Shown: positions 44,834 through 54,022 of the stretch, piece by piece
How the letters are laid out: every line of letters starts with the position of its first letter
Position numbering within the stretch: position 1 is the stretch's first letter
NCBI RefSeq assembly: GCF_016765795.1
Contig: NZ_JAESVP010000009.1
Location: 62,001-126,000 of the forward strand
DNA: 64,000 bases
Source: Fuscibacter oryzae
Lineage (GTDB): Bacteria > Pseudomonadota > Alphaproteobacteria > Rhodobacterales > Rhodobacteraceae
Reading direction: 5' to 3'
The notes under the pieces: generated by a model
Seen by the model: the letters and a program-made list of their open reading frames with translations, nothing else
Database searches by the model: none
Told to the model about the DNA's origin: nothing
Translations under genes and position numbers: made by a program

Positions 44834-44910
44834 GCCAAAGAAAGGCCCGGTCCAAAGAGTGGCCGGGCCAAGTCCAACAGGGAGGTAATAACTGTATACC
44901 CCAGAATGCC
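44834..44910 (-). ncRNA. Candidate sRNA, copy 1 (CCUCCCUGUUGGAC element plus terminator)
   Basis: Read on the minus strand, ACCTCCCTGTTGGACTTGG (about 44868-44886) is followed by an intrinsic-terminator-like hairpin GGCCCGG...CCGGGCC and a T-rich tail (TTTCTTT). The same element occurs at 46250-46330 on the same strand. CCTCCCT can pair with Shine-Dalgarno sequences, as in anti-SD sRNAs such as CcsR/cuckoo of alphaproteobacteria. That kinship is inference. No ORF covers it. The 5' end is a guess. Confidence 0.5.
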
Positions 44911-45029
44911 GATTCTTCGAAGAAGCCCGCAAGGAAGCGGCAAATTCCTCAAGAAACCATGGCAAATTCATCACAACCAAGGATTGCACCGGCTTGACGC
45001 CCTCCAAGGCGCGCCGCAGGATCGCGGCT

Positions 45030-46250
45030 ATGACCCGCCCACGGCTGTTTGCCAACCGCAATTTTCGCCTGTTGTTCGCGGCCTCGGCCTTTACCAATCT
45101 GGGCGATGGATGTCTGGCGGTGGCCCTGCCGTGGTTTGCCACACAGCTGACCAGTGACCCCTTGCTGATCGGGGCGGTGGCTGCGGCACGGCAACTGCCT
45201 TGGCTGATCCTGTCCCTGCCGGCGGGCGTGATCACCGACAGGTTTGACCGCAAAAACCTGATCCTGACCTGCGATGCGCTGCGGCTGGGTCTTGCGGGGG
45301 CGCTGGTCTTGCTGGCCACGGCCCCGGTGGGCGGGGCCGCAGCGGTCTGGGCACTGACAGCGCTGACCTTTGCCTTGGGTGCGGCCGAGGTGTTGCGCGA
45401 CAATACCGCGCAAAGTTTCCTGCCTGCCGTGGTGCCGCAAGACCGGCTGGAGGATGCCAATGGCCTGTTGTGGAGCGTGGAGCAGGTTGCGGGCCAGTTT
45501 GCCGGGCCACCACTCGCCGGCCTGCTGATCGGCGTTGCGCTGGCCCTGCCCTTTGGGGTGGAGGCGGCGATGCTGGCCGCCGCCATCGGGCTGGTGCTGC
45601 GGATGGACCTGCCACCCACGCCCCGCGCCGCGCCGCAACCCTTTGGCCCGGCGCTGAAAGAGGGGCTGCTGTTCTTGTGGCGGCACCAGACGCTGCGGCG
45701 CACGGCGCTGGCGTTGGGGGCCTTCAACTTTATCGGGTCGATGTTCTGGGCGCTGGTGGTGCTTTATGCCCAGACGGTGCTGGGGTTAAGCGCGGCAGGA
45801 TACGGTGCGATGCTGGCCGTGGTGGCAGGCGGCGGGCTGATTGGTAGCCTGTTCGGCCCCGCGATCCTGCGGCGCACCGGGCCGACCGCAGGGTTGCTGG
45901 CGGGGCTTGGCGGCTTTGGGCTGGCGGCGGCGCTGCTGGCAACCACACAGAATGTTGTGACCGCCGGGGCCGCCCTCACGCTGGAGGCATTTACCGCAAT
46001 GCTGTGGAACATTGCCACCGTCAGCTATCGCCAGCGCCATATTCCGGCACCGCTGCTGGGCCGGGTCAATGCGGCCTACCGCTTTTGCGGCACCGGGCCG
46101 TCGGCCTTTGGCTCGGTTGCGGGGGGATTGGTCGTGACTTTGGGCGCGCCATTCGGGCCGGTTGCGGCGCTGCAACTGCCCTATGCGATCTGCCTGGGCG
46201 GCGCGGCGCTGATCCTGATTTTCGTGACGCTGTTCCTGCGGCTTGACTGA
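45030..46250 (+). CDS. MFS transporter (EntS/MFS_3-like)
   Basis: A 406-residue MFS protein with about 12 membrane spans. NRNFRLLFAASAFTNLGDG (about 8-26), LPAGVITDRFDRKNLIL (about 65-81, motif A) and the GAAEVLRDNTAQSFLPAVV segment (about 119-137) fit the MFS_3 group of the enterobactin exporter EntS and macrolide exporters. The substrate is unknown. ATG 45030 has CAGGA eight bases upstream; an in-frame start at 44994 is less likely. The gene stands alone between two related candidate sRNA elements. Confidence 0.88.
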   Translation: MTRPRLFANRNFRLLFAASAFTNLGDGCLAVALPWFATQLTSDPLLIGAVAAARQLPWLILSLPAGVITDRFDRKNLILTCDALRLGLAGALVLLATAPVGGAAAVWALTALTFALGAAEVLRDNTAQSFLPAVVPQDRLEDANGLLWSVEQVAGQFAGPPLAGLLIGVALALPFGVEAAMLAAAIGLVLRMDLPPTPRAAPQPFGPALKEGLLFLWRHQTLRRTALALGAFNFIGSMFWALVVLYAQTVLGLSAAGYGAMLAVVAGGGLIGSLFGPAILRRTGPTAGLLAGLGGFGLAAALLATTQNVVTAGAALTLEAFTAMLWNIATVSYRQRHIPAPLLGRVNAAYRFCGTGPSAFGSVAGGLVVTLGAPFGPVAALQLPYAICLGGAALILIFVTLFLRLD

Positions 46251-46330
46251 AAAAAGAGGCCGGGCAATGCCCGGCCAGGTCCAACAGGGAGGAACCGCAT
46301 CATAACCCCGACGCGGACAGGGGAAATCAT
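46250..46330 (-). ncRNA. Candidate sRNA, copy 2 (CCUCCCUGUUGGAC element plus terminator)
   Basis: On the minus strand, TTCCTCCCTGTTGGACCTGG is followed directly by GGCCGGGC, a 3-base loop, GCCCGGCC (46258-46276) and CTCTTTTTT, a textbook intrinsic terminator. The 23-bp block 46270-46292 matches 44863-44885 with two mismatches. It lies antisense and immediately downstream of the MFS gene and upstream of nothing translated. The 5' end is unclear; an upstream CCCC...GGGG pair may add a first stem. Confidence 0.55.
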
Positions 46331-46397
46331 ACACGTTGGATAGCCGTGAATTCTGGCAACAAGATGACCTGGATCGCCGCCTTTGTTGCCGAAAACG

Positions 46398-47084
46398 TCA
46401 CGCTACCAACTTGTATCCGCCATTCTCGGTGACCAGCAGCCGCGCATTCGAGGGATCGGATTCAATCTTTTGCCGCAGGCGGTAGATATGGGTTTCCAGC
46501 GTGTGGGTCGTCACCCCGGCGTTATACCCCCAGACTTCGTGCAGCAGCACGTCGCGGGCCACCACGCCCGCTTGGGCGCGGTACAGAAACTTGAGGATAT
46601 TGGTTTCCTTTTCGGTCAACCGTACCTTCTTGTCCTTGGCGCCGATCAGCATTTTCTGCGCCGGCTTGAAGGTATAGGGCCCAAGCTGAAACACTGCATC
46701 TTCAGATTGTTCGTGCTGCCGCAGTTGCGCACGGATGCGCGCCAAAAGGACCGGAAACTTGAACGGCTTGGTCACATAATCATTGGCGCCGCTGTCCAGA
46801 CCCAGGATCGCATCGGCGTCGGTGTCATGGCCGGTCAGCATCAGGATCGGGCATTTCACCCCGGCCTTGCGCATCCGGCGGCACAGTTCGCGCCCGTCGG
46901 TATCGGGCAACCCGACATCCAGGATCACCAGATCGTAAAGGCCCGCCTTGGTTTTCTCCATGCCCTCGGCACCGGTACGGGCCTCGAACACGTCGAAATC
47001 TTCGGTCATGACAAGCTGTTCGGACAGCGCCTCGCGCAGATCATCATCGTCATCGACCAGCAAGATTTTCCGCAAAGTAGCCAT
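46398..47084 (-). CDS. cenR: OmpR-family response regulator, CenR type
   Basis: A 228-residue response regulator. The receiver domain (about 1-122) has the acidic cluster VDDDDDL, phosphoacceptor D56 in VILDVGLPDTDG, MLTGHD and YVTKPF. The C-terminal winged helix (about 135-228) has VRLTEKETNILKFLYR and GVTTHTLETHIYRLRQKI. It closely matches my memory of CenR, the essential cell-envelope regulator of alphaproteobacteria, partner of CenK. No kinase gene is nearby. ATG 47084 has a strong AAGGAGG site. Confidence 0.88.
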   Translation of the reverse strand: MATLRKILLVDDDDDLREALSEQLVMTEDFDVFEARTGAEGMEKTKAGLYDLVILDVGLPDTDGRELCRRMRKAGVKCPILMLTGHDTDADAILGLDSGANDYVTKPFKFPVLLARIRAQLRQHEQSEDAVFQLGPYTFKPAQKMLIGAKDKKVRLTEKETNILKFLYRAQAGVVARDVLLHEVWGYNAGVTTHTLETHIYRLRQKIESDPSNARLLVTENGGYKLVA

Positions 47085-47248
47085 TGGGGCCTCCTTCCTC
47101 ACGGGCGGTCACGCCGCCTTGTGGACGATCTGAGCGCAGACTGCGGCTGCGGCAAGATATGCTACAATACTCTCACGCGGACGTGTCGGCTGGCGGGGAA
47201 ATGTTTCAATTCCCTTGCGACCTGCCTATGTAGAGGCAGGAGATTGCG

Positions 47249-48334
47249 ATGACCCTTGCGCCCAACCAGACCGAAAAACTTGGCCGCGCCCGTGGCGACC
47301 TGCGCCTTGGCCTGCCCATCGTGCTGGCGGGCGAAGGGCGAACCCTACTGGCAGCGGCAGTGGAAACGCTGGGGGCAGACCGGCTGGCGGCGATGCGCGC
47401 GCTGGGGCAACCGGAACTGGCGCTGACCGCGCGTCGGGCAGAGACGTTGAAAACCCCGGCCTATGATGACGATCTGGCGCGGCTGATCGTGCCGCAGGGC
47501 GCAGGGCTGGACTGGCTGAACGCGGTGGCAGACCCGGCCGATGATTTGCGCGTACCGATGAAGGGGCCGTTTGCAGCACTTCGTCAGGGCAGCGCCGCCC
47601 TGCACCGCGCAGCGCTTCAACTGGCGAAATCGGCGCAACTGTTGCCCGCCGCCGTGCTGGTCGAGGTGGCCGACGGCATGGCCTTTGCCGTCGCGCAGGG
47701 CCTGACCTTTCTGGCGCTGACCGATTGCAGCGATCTGTTCCGCCTTGCGCCCTTGGAAGAGGTGGTTTCTGCCCGATTGCCCATGGTGGCCAGCCAGGCC
47801 GGGCGCGTGCATATCTTTCGCCCCGATGATGGCGGGGCGGAACACTATGCCATCGAGATCGGTCGCCCCGACCGCGACCACCCGGTGCTGGCGCGATTGC
47901 ATTCGGCCTGTTTCACCGGCGACGTGCTGGGCAGCCTGAAATGCGATTGCGGCCCCCAATTGCACGCGGCACTTGCCCAAATGGGCAGCGAAGGCGCGGG
48001 CGTGCTGTTGTATCTGAACCAGGAAGGGCGCGGGATTGGCCTTGCCAACAAGATGCGCGCCTATTCCTTGCAGGATCAGGGGTTTGACACGGTAGAGGCC
48101 AACCACCGGCTGGGGTTTGAGGATGACGAGCGCGATTTTCGCATCGGGGCCGAGATCCTGCGCGGCATGGGTTTTGGCACGGTGCGGCTGCTGACCAACA
48201 ACCCGCGCAAGATGGCGATGATGGAAAGCTGCGGCATCCGGGTGGCAGAGCGGGTCGCGCTGAAAGTGGGGAAAACGCCGCAGAACGCCGCCTATCTGGC
48301 GACCAAGGCGGCCAAATCGGGCCATCTGCTGTGA
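47249..48334 (+). CDS. ribA: GTP cyclohydrolase II
   Basis: A 361-residue enzyme opening GTP to start riboflavin synthesis. The C-terminal catalytic domain (about 175-350) carries the zinc cysteines in ACFTGDVLGSLKCDCGPQL (about 219-237), NQEGRGIGLANKMRAY (about 255-270) and LLTNNPRKM (about 312-320). The N-terminal ~170 residues are an extension seen in longer alphaproteobacterial RibA proteins. SD AGGAGA is upstream of the ATG. The stop overlaps the GTG start of the L,D-transpeptidase gene. Confidence 0.95.
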   Translation: MTLAPNQTEKLGRARGDLRLGLPIVLAGEGRTLLAAAVETLGADRLAAMRALGQPELALTARRAETLKTPAYDDDLARLIVPQGAGLDWLNAVADPADDLRVPMKGPFAALRQGSAALHRAALQLAKSAQLLPAAVLVEVADGMAFAVAQGLTFLALTDCSDLFRLAPLEEVVSARLPMVASQAGRVHIFRPDDGGAEHYAIEIGRPDRDHPVLARLHSACFTGDVLGSLKCDCGPQLHAALAQMGSEGAGVLLYLNQEGRGIGLANKMRAYSLQDQGFDTVEANHRLGFEDDERDFRIGAEILRGMGFGTVRLLTNNPRKMAMMESCGIRVAERVALKVGKTPQNAAYLATKAAKSGHLL

Positions 48335-48828
48335 CGCCCGCCGATCTGATTCTGACGCCGATGGGGGTGCGGTTCATGGGGCGCATGCTGCCCTGTTCGG
48401 TCGGGCGCGGCGGCATTGTTCCGGCGGGGGCCAAGCGCGAGGGCGATGGCGGCACGCCGACCGGCAGCCATGGAATCGTCGGGATGCTGTATCGCCCCGA
48501 CCGGATGGCGCGGCCTGCACCCTGGGCGGTGCAGATCGGGCCGGGCGATCTGTGGTCGGATGATCCGGCCGATCCGGACTATAACCATATGGTCAGCGCG
48601 CCCTATGCCCCCTCGCATGAACGGTTGCGGCGGGCCGATCCGCTGTATGATCTGGTACTGATCACCGACTGGAACTGGCCAGATGCCGTGCCGGGGCGCG
48701 GATCGGCGATTTTCCTGCACCGCTGGCGCAGGCCCGGCTATCCGACAGCGGGCTGCGTAGCCTTTGCGCCCGAAGATTTGCTGTGGATTGCAAAGCGGCT
48801 GACGCCGGGGGCGCGGCTGATCGTCTAG
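48331..48828 (+). CDS. L,D-transpeptidase (YkuD) family protein
   Basis: A 165-residue YkuD-domain protein with the active-site pattern in AIFLHRWRRPGYPTAGCVAF (about 128-147, with His and the Cys nucleophile). The preceding GDGGTPTGSHGIVGMLY (about 38-54) is also typical. No signal peptide is evident, which is odd for a peptidoglycan cross-linking enzyme; the same is seen in other short alphaproteobacterial members. GTG 48331 overlaps the ribA stop, and the 3' end overlaps the converging yggS gene by 4 bp. Confidence 0.88.
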   Translation: MTPADLILTPMGVRFMGRMLPCSVGRGGIVPAGAKREGDGGTPTGSHGIVGMLYRPDRMARPAPWAVQIGPGDLWSDDPADPDYNHMVSAPYAPSHERLRRADPLYDLVLITDWNWPDAVPGRGSAIFLHRWRRPGYPTAGCVAFAPEDLLWIAKRLTPGARLIV

Positions 48829-49478
48829 GCGTAGGTTCTGGCTCCGAAGATGGCGCTGCCGACCCGGATATGGGTGGCACCATGGGCAATCGCAGCCTCA
48901 AAATCGCTGCTCATCCCCATCGACAGGCCCGAAAGGCCGTTGCGCGCCGCGATCTGGGCCAGCATGGCAAAATGGGGTGCCGGGTCTTCGGCTTCGGGGG
49001 GAATGCACATCAGGCCCTGCAACGGCAGGTCCATGGTGCGGACCGTGGCGATGAAATCATCGACCGTTTCGGGCAAAATGCCCGCCTTTTGCGGCTCTGC
49101 CCCGGTATTGACCTGAACAAAAACGGCGGGGGATTTCCCACGCTCTTGCGCCAGACGAGCCAACTTTTCGGCCAGCGACGGGCGGTCCACGGTGTGGATC
49201 GCATCAAACAGTTCTACCGCCGCCTTGGCCTTGTTGGTTTGCAGGGGGCCGATCATATGCACGGCCACCGGGCCAAACTCTGCCCGGAAGGCGGGCCATT
49301 TGGCTTGTGCCTCTTGCACATAATTCTCGCCGAACAGGCGGTGACCGGCGGCCAGAACGGCGTGAACCCGGTCTTGCGGCTGCACCTTGGAGACCGCGAT
49401 CAGATGAACCGACCCTTCGGCGCGGCCAAGCTGCTGACAGGTTTCGTGGATGCGGGCAGTGATTTCGGCATAGGACAT
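48825..49478 (-). CDS. yggS: YggS-type pyridoxal phosphate homeostasis protein
   Basis: A 217-residue PLP-binding TIM-barrel protein of the YggS/PLPBP family. It has LIAVSKVQPQDRV (PLP lysine, about 28-40), FGENYVQEAQAKW (about 53-65), HMIGPLQTNKAK (about 80-91), VNTGAEPQKAG, LSMGMSSDFEAAI (about 188-200) and RVGSAIFGAR. It controls vitamin B6 and amino acid homeostasis without a known catalytic activity. I chose ATG 49478 with AAGAGG upstream; the frame stays open 126 bp further up, but that stretch overlaps the porin terminator. Confidence 0.94.
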   Translation of the reverse strand: MSYAEITARIHETCQQLGRAEGSVHLIAVSKVQPQDRVHAVLAAGHRLFGENYVQEAQAKWPAFRAEFGPVAVHMIGPLQTNKAKAAVELFDAIHTVDRPSLAEKLARLAQERGKSPAVFVQVNTGAEPQKAGILPETVDDFIATVRTMDLPLQGLMCIPPEAEDPAPHFAMLAQIAARNGLSGLSMGMSSDFEAAIAHGATHIRVGSAIFGARTYA

Positions 49479-49514
49479 GGGGCACCTCTTGGCCGGCAGA
49501 TGGCCACAGCCCGC

Positions 49515-49550
49515 CATAAAAGAAAAGAGCGGGCCGAAGCCCGCTCTGTC
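49515..49550 (-). terminator. Intrinsic terminator of the porin gene
   Basis: On the minus strand AGAGCGGGC, a 4-base TTCG loop, GCCCGCTCT is followed by TTTCTTTTAT. The 9-bp stem lies 26 bp after the porin stop. The UUCG tetraloop makes it very stable. Confidence 0.93.
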
Positions 49551-49572
49551 CTTAAACTTGATCCGGGTAGGA

Positions 49573-50481
49573 TCAGAAGTTGAAGCGCACACCAACGTCA
49601 GCAACGGTGTCGTTGCCGTTGTCCTGGATCGAGCCGGTCAGCTTGGCGCCGCCCAGATCGTAGTCAGCACCGATACCGATGACGGTCGAGTCATAGGCGT
49701 CGGACTGGCCAACATAGCCCTTCAGGGTCACAGCATCCATCTTGTACGAACCGTACAGAACGATGGTCTGGCCCAGAGCGTCGGTGCCTTCGTCGATGTA
49801 GTTCAGACCGACGGTTGCAACGTCGCTGATGTTGTAGGCGCCGCCGATGAACCAAGCGTCATTGTCGGCAATGCCGGCACCGTTCTGAACCGCAGCAGCC
49901 GACACGGTGAACTGGTCGGTCGAGTACGACAGAGCGATCGAGGTTTCAGCGTCCGAAGCAACACCGGTGTGGTAGTGTTCGTCATCGATGTACGACGCCT
50001 GGGCGGTGAAGCCCGACATGCTGTACGAAGCGTACACGCCGGCGCGGCCCGAGTGGTAGGAGCCGGTCGAGAACGAGTAGAACGACGTTTGCGAGTCGCC
50101 GAACGACGAGTCGGTCAGGCCGATTTCCGAATCATAGATCAGAGCAGCCGAGTCGAACGCGGTGTTGACGTTGCCAACTTCGACGCGCAGGCCTTCGTAC
50201 TCAACGTACAGCAGAGCCGGGCTGATCGAGGTGTTGCCGTCGGTGTAGGAGTCGTAGCCACCACCGGTGTTCTGCAGGCGGATACGACCACCGAAGGTCA
50301 CGCCAGCGTCGGTTTCGGTGGTTGCGTCGATGTTGAAGCGCAGACGGGTGTGCAGGAAGGAGTTGTCGCCATCATACACCAGACCGAAGCGGCCATAGCC
50401 CGAGATCTTCACACCGGTTTCAGCGTCCGCGACGGTCGCAAAAGCGGCCAGCATCGTGGAGGCGAGCAGAATCTTTTTCAT
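49573..50481 (-). CDS. Outer-membrane porin
   Basis: A 302-residue beta-barrel porin of the Rhodobacter type. The signal peptide is MKKILLASTMLAAFATVADA. Alternating beta-strand patterns follow (VKISGYGRFGLVYDG, FNIDATTETDAGVTFGGRIRLQ, LRVEVGNVNTAFDS), and the last strand ends in Phe (DVGVRFNF), the BAM recognition signal. The protein is acidic with very few Lys/Cys residues, as in the family. Codon use is unusually uniform for a high-expression gene. ATG 50481 has GAGGG upstream. The leader holds a hairpin. Confidence 0.95.
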   Translation of the reverse strand: MKKILLASTMLAAFATVADAETGVKISGYGRFGLVYDGDNSFLHTRLRFNIDATTETDAGVTFGGRIRLQNTGGGYDSYTDGNTSISPALLYVEYEGLRVEVGNVNTAFDSAALIYDSEIGLTDSSFGDSQTSFYSFSTGSYHSGRAGVYASYSMSGFTAQASYIDDEHYHTGVASDAETSIALSYSTDQFTVSAAAVQNGAGIADNDAWFIGGAYNISDVATVGLNYIDEGTDALGQTIVLYGSYKMDAVTLKGYVGQSDAYDSTVIGIGADYDLGGAKLTGSIQDNGNDTVADVGVRFNF

Positions 50482-50503
50482 TTCGTTTTCCCTCGTTGTA
50501 TCA

Positions 50504-50545
50504 AAGGTGCCCAATTCAGGGGAATCCGAATTGGGGATGCACCTT
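50504..50545 (-). promoter_or_regulatory. Hairpin in the porin leader
   Basis: AAGGTGCCCAATTC pairs with GAATTGG-(4 bases)-GCACCTT, separated by a 10-base loop. It sits 23 bp before the porin ATG, just upstream of the ribosome site, and would be transcribed in the 5' UTR. It may stabilise the mRNA or control translation. No clear -10/-35 pair could be assigned in the 287-bp divergent intergenic region. Confidence 0.5.
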
Positions 50546-50768
50546 GTTTCCCGCTTACGACCCGGCATTGCAATGGAAAGCGGCAGGCATGGCGGGAAGA
50601 TCGGAGCCGATGGTGCAGCTTTGCCACAGTGCCCCCAGACGGGGAACCCGTGGCGGGGAGCATAAGGGCAGGCAGCGCGGGCAGGCCCTTCCTTATATAC
50701 GGGAAAAACCTTGTCGCATCCCGGTGGGTCAGTTACAGAGCAGGAAAACCGGATAGGGGCAGGCCTTC

Positions 50769-51260
50769 ATGTCTATCGGACGCTTCACGCGCGGTCTTAT
50801 CAGTGGCGCCTTGATTCTGGCGCTGGCAGCCTGTTCAGGCGGCGGCAAGGGCTGGTTCGGGGACAAGGCCGCCAAAACCCGCGAAGACCGCGAAATGGCA
50901 GGCACAGGTATGGGGACGTCGTTGCGCGGCCTGCTGAACGGCGGAGCGAACCCGAACACCACGGTCGAGGTGAACAAGTATATCTGGAACGCCTCGCTGG
51001 ATGTGCTGAGCTTCTTGCCCATCGAATCGGTTGATCCGTTCACCGGCGTGATCGTGACAGGATATGGTGCCCCTCCCGGCGGCGGCCGGGCCTATCGCGC
51101 CACGATTTATGTGCAAGACCCCGCACTGGACGCCCGCAGCCTGCGCATCGCGATGCAGACCAAGGGCGGCGGCGCGGTTGCCCCCGAGACGGTGCGCGCG
51201 GTCGAGGATGCGATTCTGACCCGCGCCCGCCAATTGCGCGTGCAGGACGGTAAGCTCTGA
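50769..51260 (+). CDS. DUF3576 lipoprotein
   Basis: A 163-residue lipoprotein with lipobox LALAAC (Cys about 22). The DUF3576 domain includes VEVNKYIWNASLDVLSFLPIESVDPFTG (within about 66-94) and AVEDAILTRARQLR near the C-terminus. The family is alphaproteobacterial, small and of unknown function, and typically sits just before leuS, as here. It is divergent from the porin gene with 287 bp between. Confidence 0.9.
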   Translation: MSIGRFTRGLISGALILALAACSGGGKGWFGDKAAKTREDREMAGTGMGTSLRGLLNGGANPNTTVEVNKYIWNASLDVLSFLPIESVDPFTGVIVTGYGAPPGGGRAYRATIYVQDPALDARSLRIAMQTKGGGAVAPETVRAVEDAILTRARQLRVQDGKL

Positions 51261-51271
51261 TCTGGCGCAGG

Positions 51272-51289
51272 CCGGGGGCCAGCCCCCGG
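51272..51289 (+). terminator. Hairpin after the DUF3576 gene
   Basis: CCGGGGG, a 4-base loop, then CCCCCGG form a 7-bp stem 11 bp after the stop. A further CCCGG block and GATATTTAT follow, but there is no clean T-run. Probably a terminator or attenuator before leuS. Confidence 0.45.
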
Positions 51290-51391
51290 GCCCCCGGGAT
51301 ATTTATGCCAGTATGAAAGCGGAATGGGCCGCTCTGGACCTTCGGGGGCAGGGCGGTGTATGCCACGGGCGATCAGGAAATGAGGCCCGCC

Positions 51392-54022
51392 ATGTCGCGA
51401 TATGACCCCGCAAGCATTGAACCGAAGTGGCAAAAGGCCTGGGACGAGGCCAACACCTTTGCGGCCCGGCACGACCCGGCCAAGCCCAAGTATTATGTGC
51501 TGGAGATGTTCCCCTATCCGTCGGGGCGCATCCACATGGGGCATGTGCGCAACTATACCATGGGCGATGTGGTGGCGCGGACCAAGCTGGCGCAGGGGTT
51601 TTCGGTGCTGCATCCGATGGGCTGGGATGCCTTTGGCATGCCCGCCGAGAATGCCGCGATGGAGCGGGGCGGCCATCCGAAAGACTGGACCTATGGCAAC
51701 ATCGCCGACATGCGCGGGCAGATGAAGCCTTTGGGGCTGTCGATTGACTGGTCACGGGAACTGGCAACCTGCGACCCGGAATATTACGGCCAGCAGCAGG
51801 CGATGTTTCTGGATATGATGGAAAAGGGTCTGGTTTACCGCAAGGCGGCGGTGGTGAACTGGGACCCGGTCGATATGACCGTGCTGGCCAATGAACAGGT
51901 GATCGACGGCAAGGGCTGGCGGTCGGGCGCGGCGGTGGAGCGGCGCGAGCTGACCCAGTGGTTCTTCAAGATTTCCGACTATTCCGAAGATTTGCTGAAC
52001 GCCTTGGACGGTTTGAAAGACTGGCCCGAGAAGGTGCGGCTGATGCAGGCCAACTGGATCGGCAAATCGCGCGGGCTTCAGTTTGCGTTTGAGACCGTCG
52101 GCGCGCCGGAAGGCTTTGACAGCATTGAGGTTTATACCACCCGGCCCGATACGCTGATGGGAGCGAGTTTCGCCGCGATCAGCCCGGATCACCCGCTGGC
52201 AAAGGTGCTGGAGGCTGACCCTGCCGTGGCGGCATTCCTTGCCAAATGCCGGATGGGCGGCACCACCGCCGAGGCGCTGGAGACGGCGGAAAAGATCGGG
52301 TTCGATACCGGCATCCGCGTGAAGCACCCGCTGAACCCCGATTGGGAACTGCCGGTCTGGATCGCCAACTTCATCCTGATGGATTACGGCACCGGCGCGA
52401 TCTTCGGCTGCCCGGCGCATGACCAGCGCGATTTCGATTTTGCCACCAAGTATGGGCTGCCGATCAAGGCGGTGTTCGTGGCCGAAGGGGCCGAGGATGC
52501 CGCTCTGGCCGAGGCTTTCGTGCCGATGAAGTCGGAAAAGGTGCGTTTCGTGCGCGGCTTTGCCGGGGCCGAGGTGCAGACCGGAGACGAGGCCATCGCC
52601 GCCGCCATCGCCCACGCCGAGGCGCAGGGCTATGGCAAGGGCGTGACCAAGTTCCGCCTGCGCGACTGGGGCGTCAGCCGCCAGCGCTATTGGGGTTGCC
52701 CGATTCCGGTGGTGCATTGCGCCACCTGCGGTGTGGTGCCCGAGAAAAAGGAAAACCTGCCGGTCGAGCTGCCCTATGACGTGTCATTCGACAAACCCGG
52801 CAACCCGCTGGACCGTCACCCGACCTGGCGCGACGTGCCCTGCCCCAAATGCGGCGCTGCGGCCAAGCGTGAGACGGATACGATGGACACCTTCGTCGAT
52901 TCGTCCTGGTATTACGCCCGCTTTACCGCGCCCCGCGCCAAGGTGCCGACCGACGCGGCCGAGGTCGATTACTGGATGAACGTCGATCAGTATATCGGCG
53001 GCATCGAACATGCGATTCTGCACCTGCTTTACAGCCGGTTCTTCGCCCGCGCGATGCACGCCACCGGCCACCTGCCCCAGCGCGCGACCGAGCCGTTCAA
53101 TGCGCTGTTCACGCAAGGCATGGTGACGCATGAGATCTACAAGACCACCGATGACCGCGGCCGCCCGGTCTATCACCTGCCCGAGGATGTGACGGTTTTC
53201 ACCATCGCCGACCGCCGGATTGTGGTTCGGGGGAATGTGGAGCCGCCGCTGGACATGGTGGATGATGTCGATGCCTGGATCCGCGCGCTGGCGGATGAAG
53301 GTCTGCTGGTTGAGGTGATCCCCTCGGCCAAGATGTCGAAATCCAAAAAGAACGTCGTCGATCCGATGAACATCATCGCCCAGTTCGGCGCCGATACCGC
53401 GCGCTGGTTCGTGATGTCCGACTCGCCGCCCGAGCGGGATGTGGAATGGACGGCAAGCGGCGCCGAAGCGACCTATAAGCATCTGTCGCGCGTCTGGTCG
53501 CTTTGCAGCCGCATCGGCGAGATGCCGGTGGATCACACGGGCGAAGGCGATGATGAGTTGACCCGCGCGACCCACAAGGCCGTGGATGAGGTAACGCGCA
53601 GCATTGAAGGTTTTGCCTTCAACAAGGCCATCGCGGCGCTTTATGGCTTTACCAACACGCTGCACAAGGCCAATGCCTCAACCCCGGTGATGAAGGAAGC
53701 GATCCGCACGCTGGCCAAGCTGATGTCGCCGATGACGCCCCATATCGCCGAATCGATCTGGTCTTATCAGGGCGGCGCCGGCCTGTGCGCCACCGCCCCC
53801 TGGCCCAAGGCCGACCCGGCGATGCTGGTTGATGACAGCGTGACCCTGCCAATTCAGATCAACGGCAAACGGCGGGCCGAAATCCGCGTGCCCAAGGATA
53901 TGCCTGCGGCAGAGGTTGAAAAGATCGCGCTGGCGGATGAGGATGTGATCAAGTTCCTTGCCGGGCAGCCGGTGAAGAAAATCATCGTCGTGCCGGGCCG
54001 TATCATCAATGTCGTCGCGTGA
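51392..54022 (+). CDS. leuS: Leucyl-tRNA synthetase
   Basis: An 876-residue class I aminoacyl-tRNA synthetase. It has the HIGH-type motif [11 protein letters not shown] (about 40-50), a CP1 editing domain at about 225-415 with the [12 protein letters not shown] motif, the catalytic core [13 protein letters not shown] (about 499-511), and the KMSKS loop AKMSKSKKN (about 646-654). The zinc-type Cys pairs are in CATCG and CPKCG. I chose ATG 51392 with GAGG six bases upstream and the conserved N-terminus [17 protein letters not shown] 51380 is an alternative. The stop overlaps lptE by 14 bp. Confidence 0.97.
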   Translation: MSRYDPASIEPKWQKAWDEANTFAARHDPAKPKYYVLEMFPYPSGRIHMGHVRNYTMGDVVARTKLAQGFSVLHPMGWDAFGMPAENAAMERGGHPKDWTYGNIADMRGQMKPLGLSIDWSRELATCDPEYYGQQQAMFLDMMEKGLVYRKAAVVNWDPVDMTVLANEQVIDGKGWRSGAAVERRELTQWFFKISDYSEDLLNALDGLKDWPEKVRLMQANWIGKSRGLQFAFETVGAPEGFDSIEVYTTRPDTLMGASFAAISPDHPLAKVLEADPAVAAFLAKCRMGGTTAEALETAEKIGFDTGIRVKHPLNPDWELPVWIANFILMDYGTGAIFGCPAHDQRDFDFATKYGLPIKAVFVAEGAEDAALAEAFVPMKSEKVRFVRGFAGAEVQTGDEAIAAAIAHAEAQGYGKGVTKFRLRDWGVSRQRYWGCPIPVVHCATCGVVPEKKENLPVELPYDVSFDKPGNPLDRHPTWRDVPCPKCGAAAKRETDTMDTFVDSSWYYARFTAPRAKVPTDAAEVDYWMNVDQYIGGIEHAILHLLYSRFFARAMHATGHLPQRATEPFNALFTQGMVTHEIYKTTDDRGRPVYHLPEDVTVFTIADRRIVVRGNVEPPLDMVDDVDAWIRALADEGLLVEVIPSAKMSKSKKNVVDPMNIIAQFGADTARWFVMSDSPPERDVEWTASGAEATYKHLSRVWSLCSRIGEMPVDHTGEGDDELTRATHKAVDEVTRSIEGFAFNKAIAALYGFTNTLHKANASTPVMKEAIRTLAKLMSPMTPHIAESIWSYQGGAGLCATAPWPKADPAMLVDDSVTLPIQINGKRRAEIRVPKDMPAAEVEKIALADEDVIKFLAGQPVKKIIVVPGRIINVVA

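Noticed and set aside
44863-44890. AACAGGGAGG read as a ribosome site of a plus-strand gene
   Set aside because: No start codon follows at a proper distance at 44885 or at the second copy (46292), whereas both copies have terminator-like ends on the minus strand.
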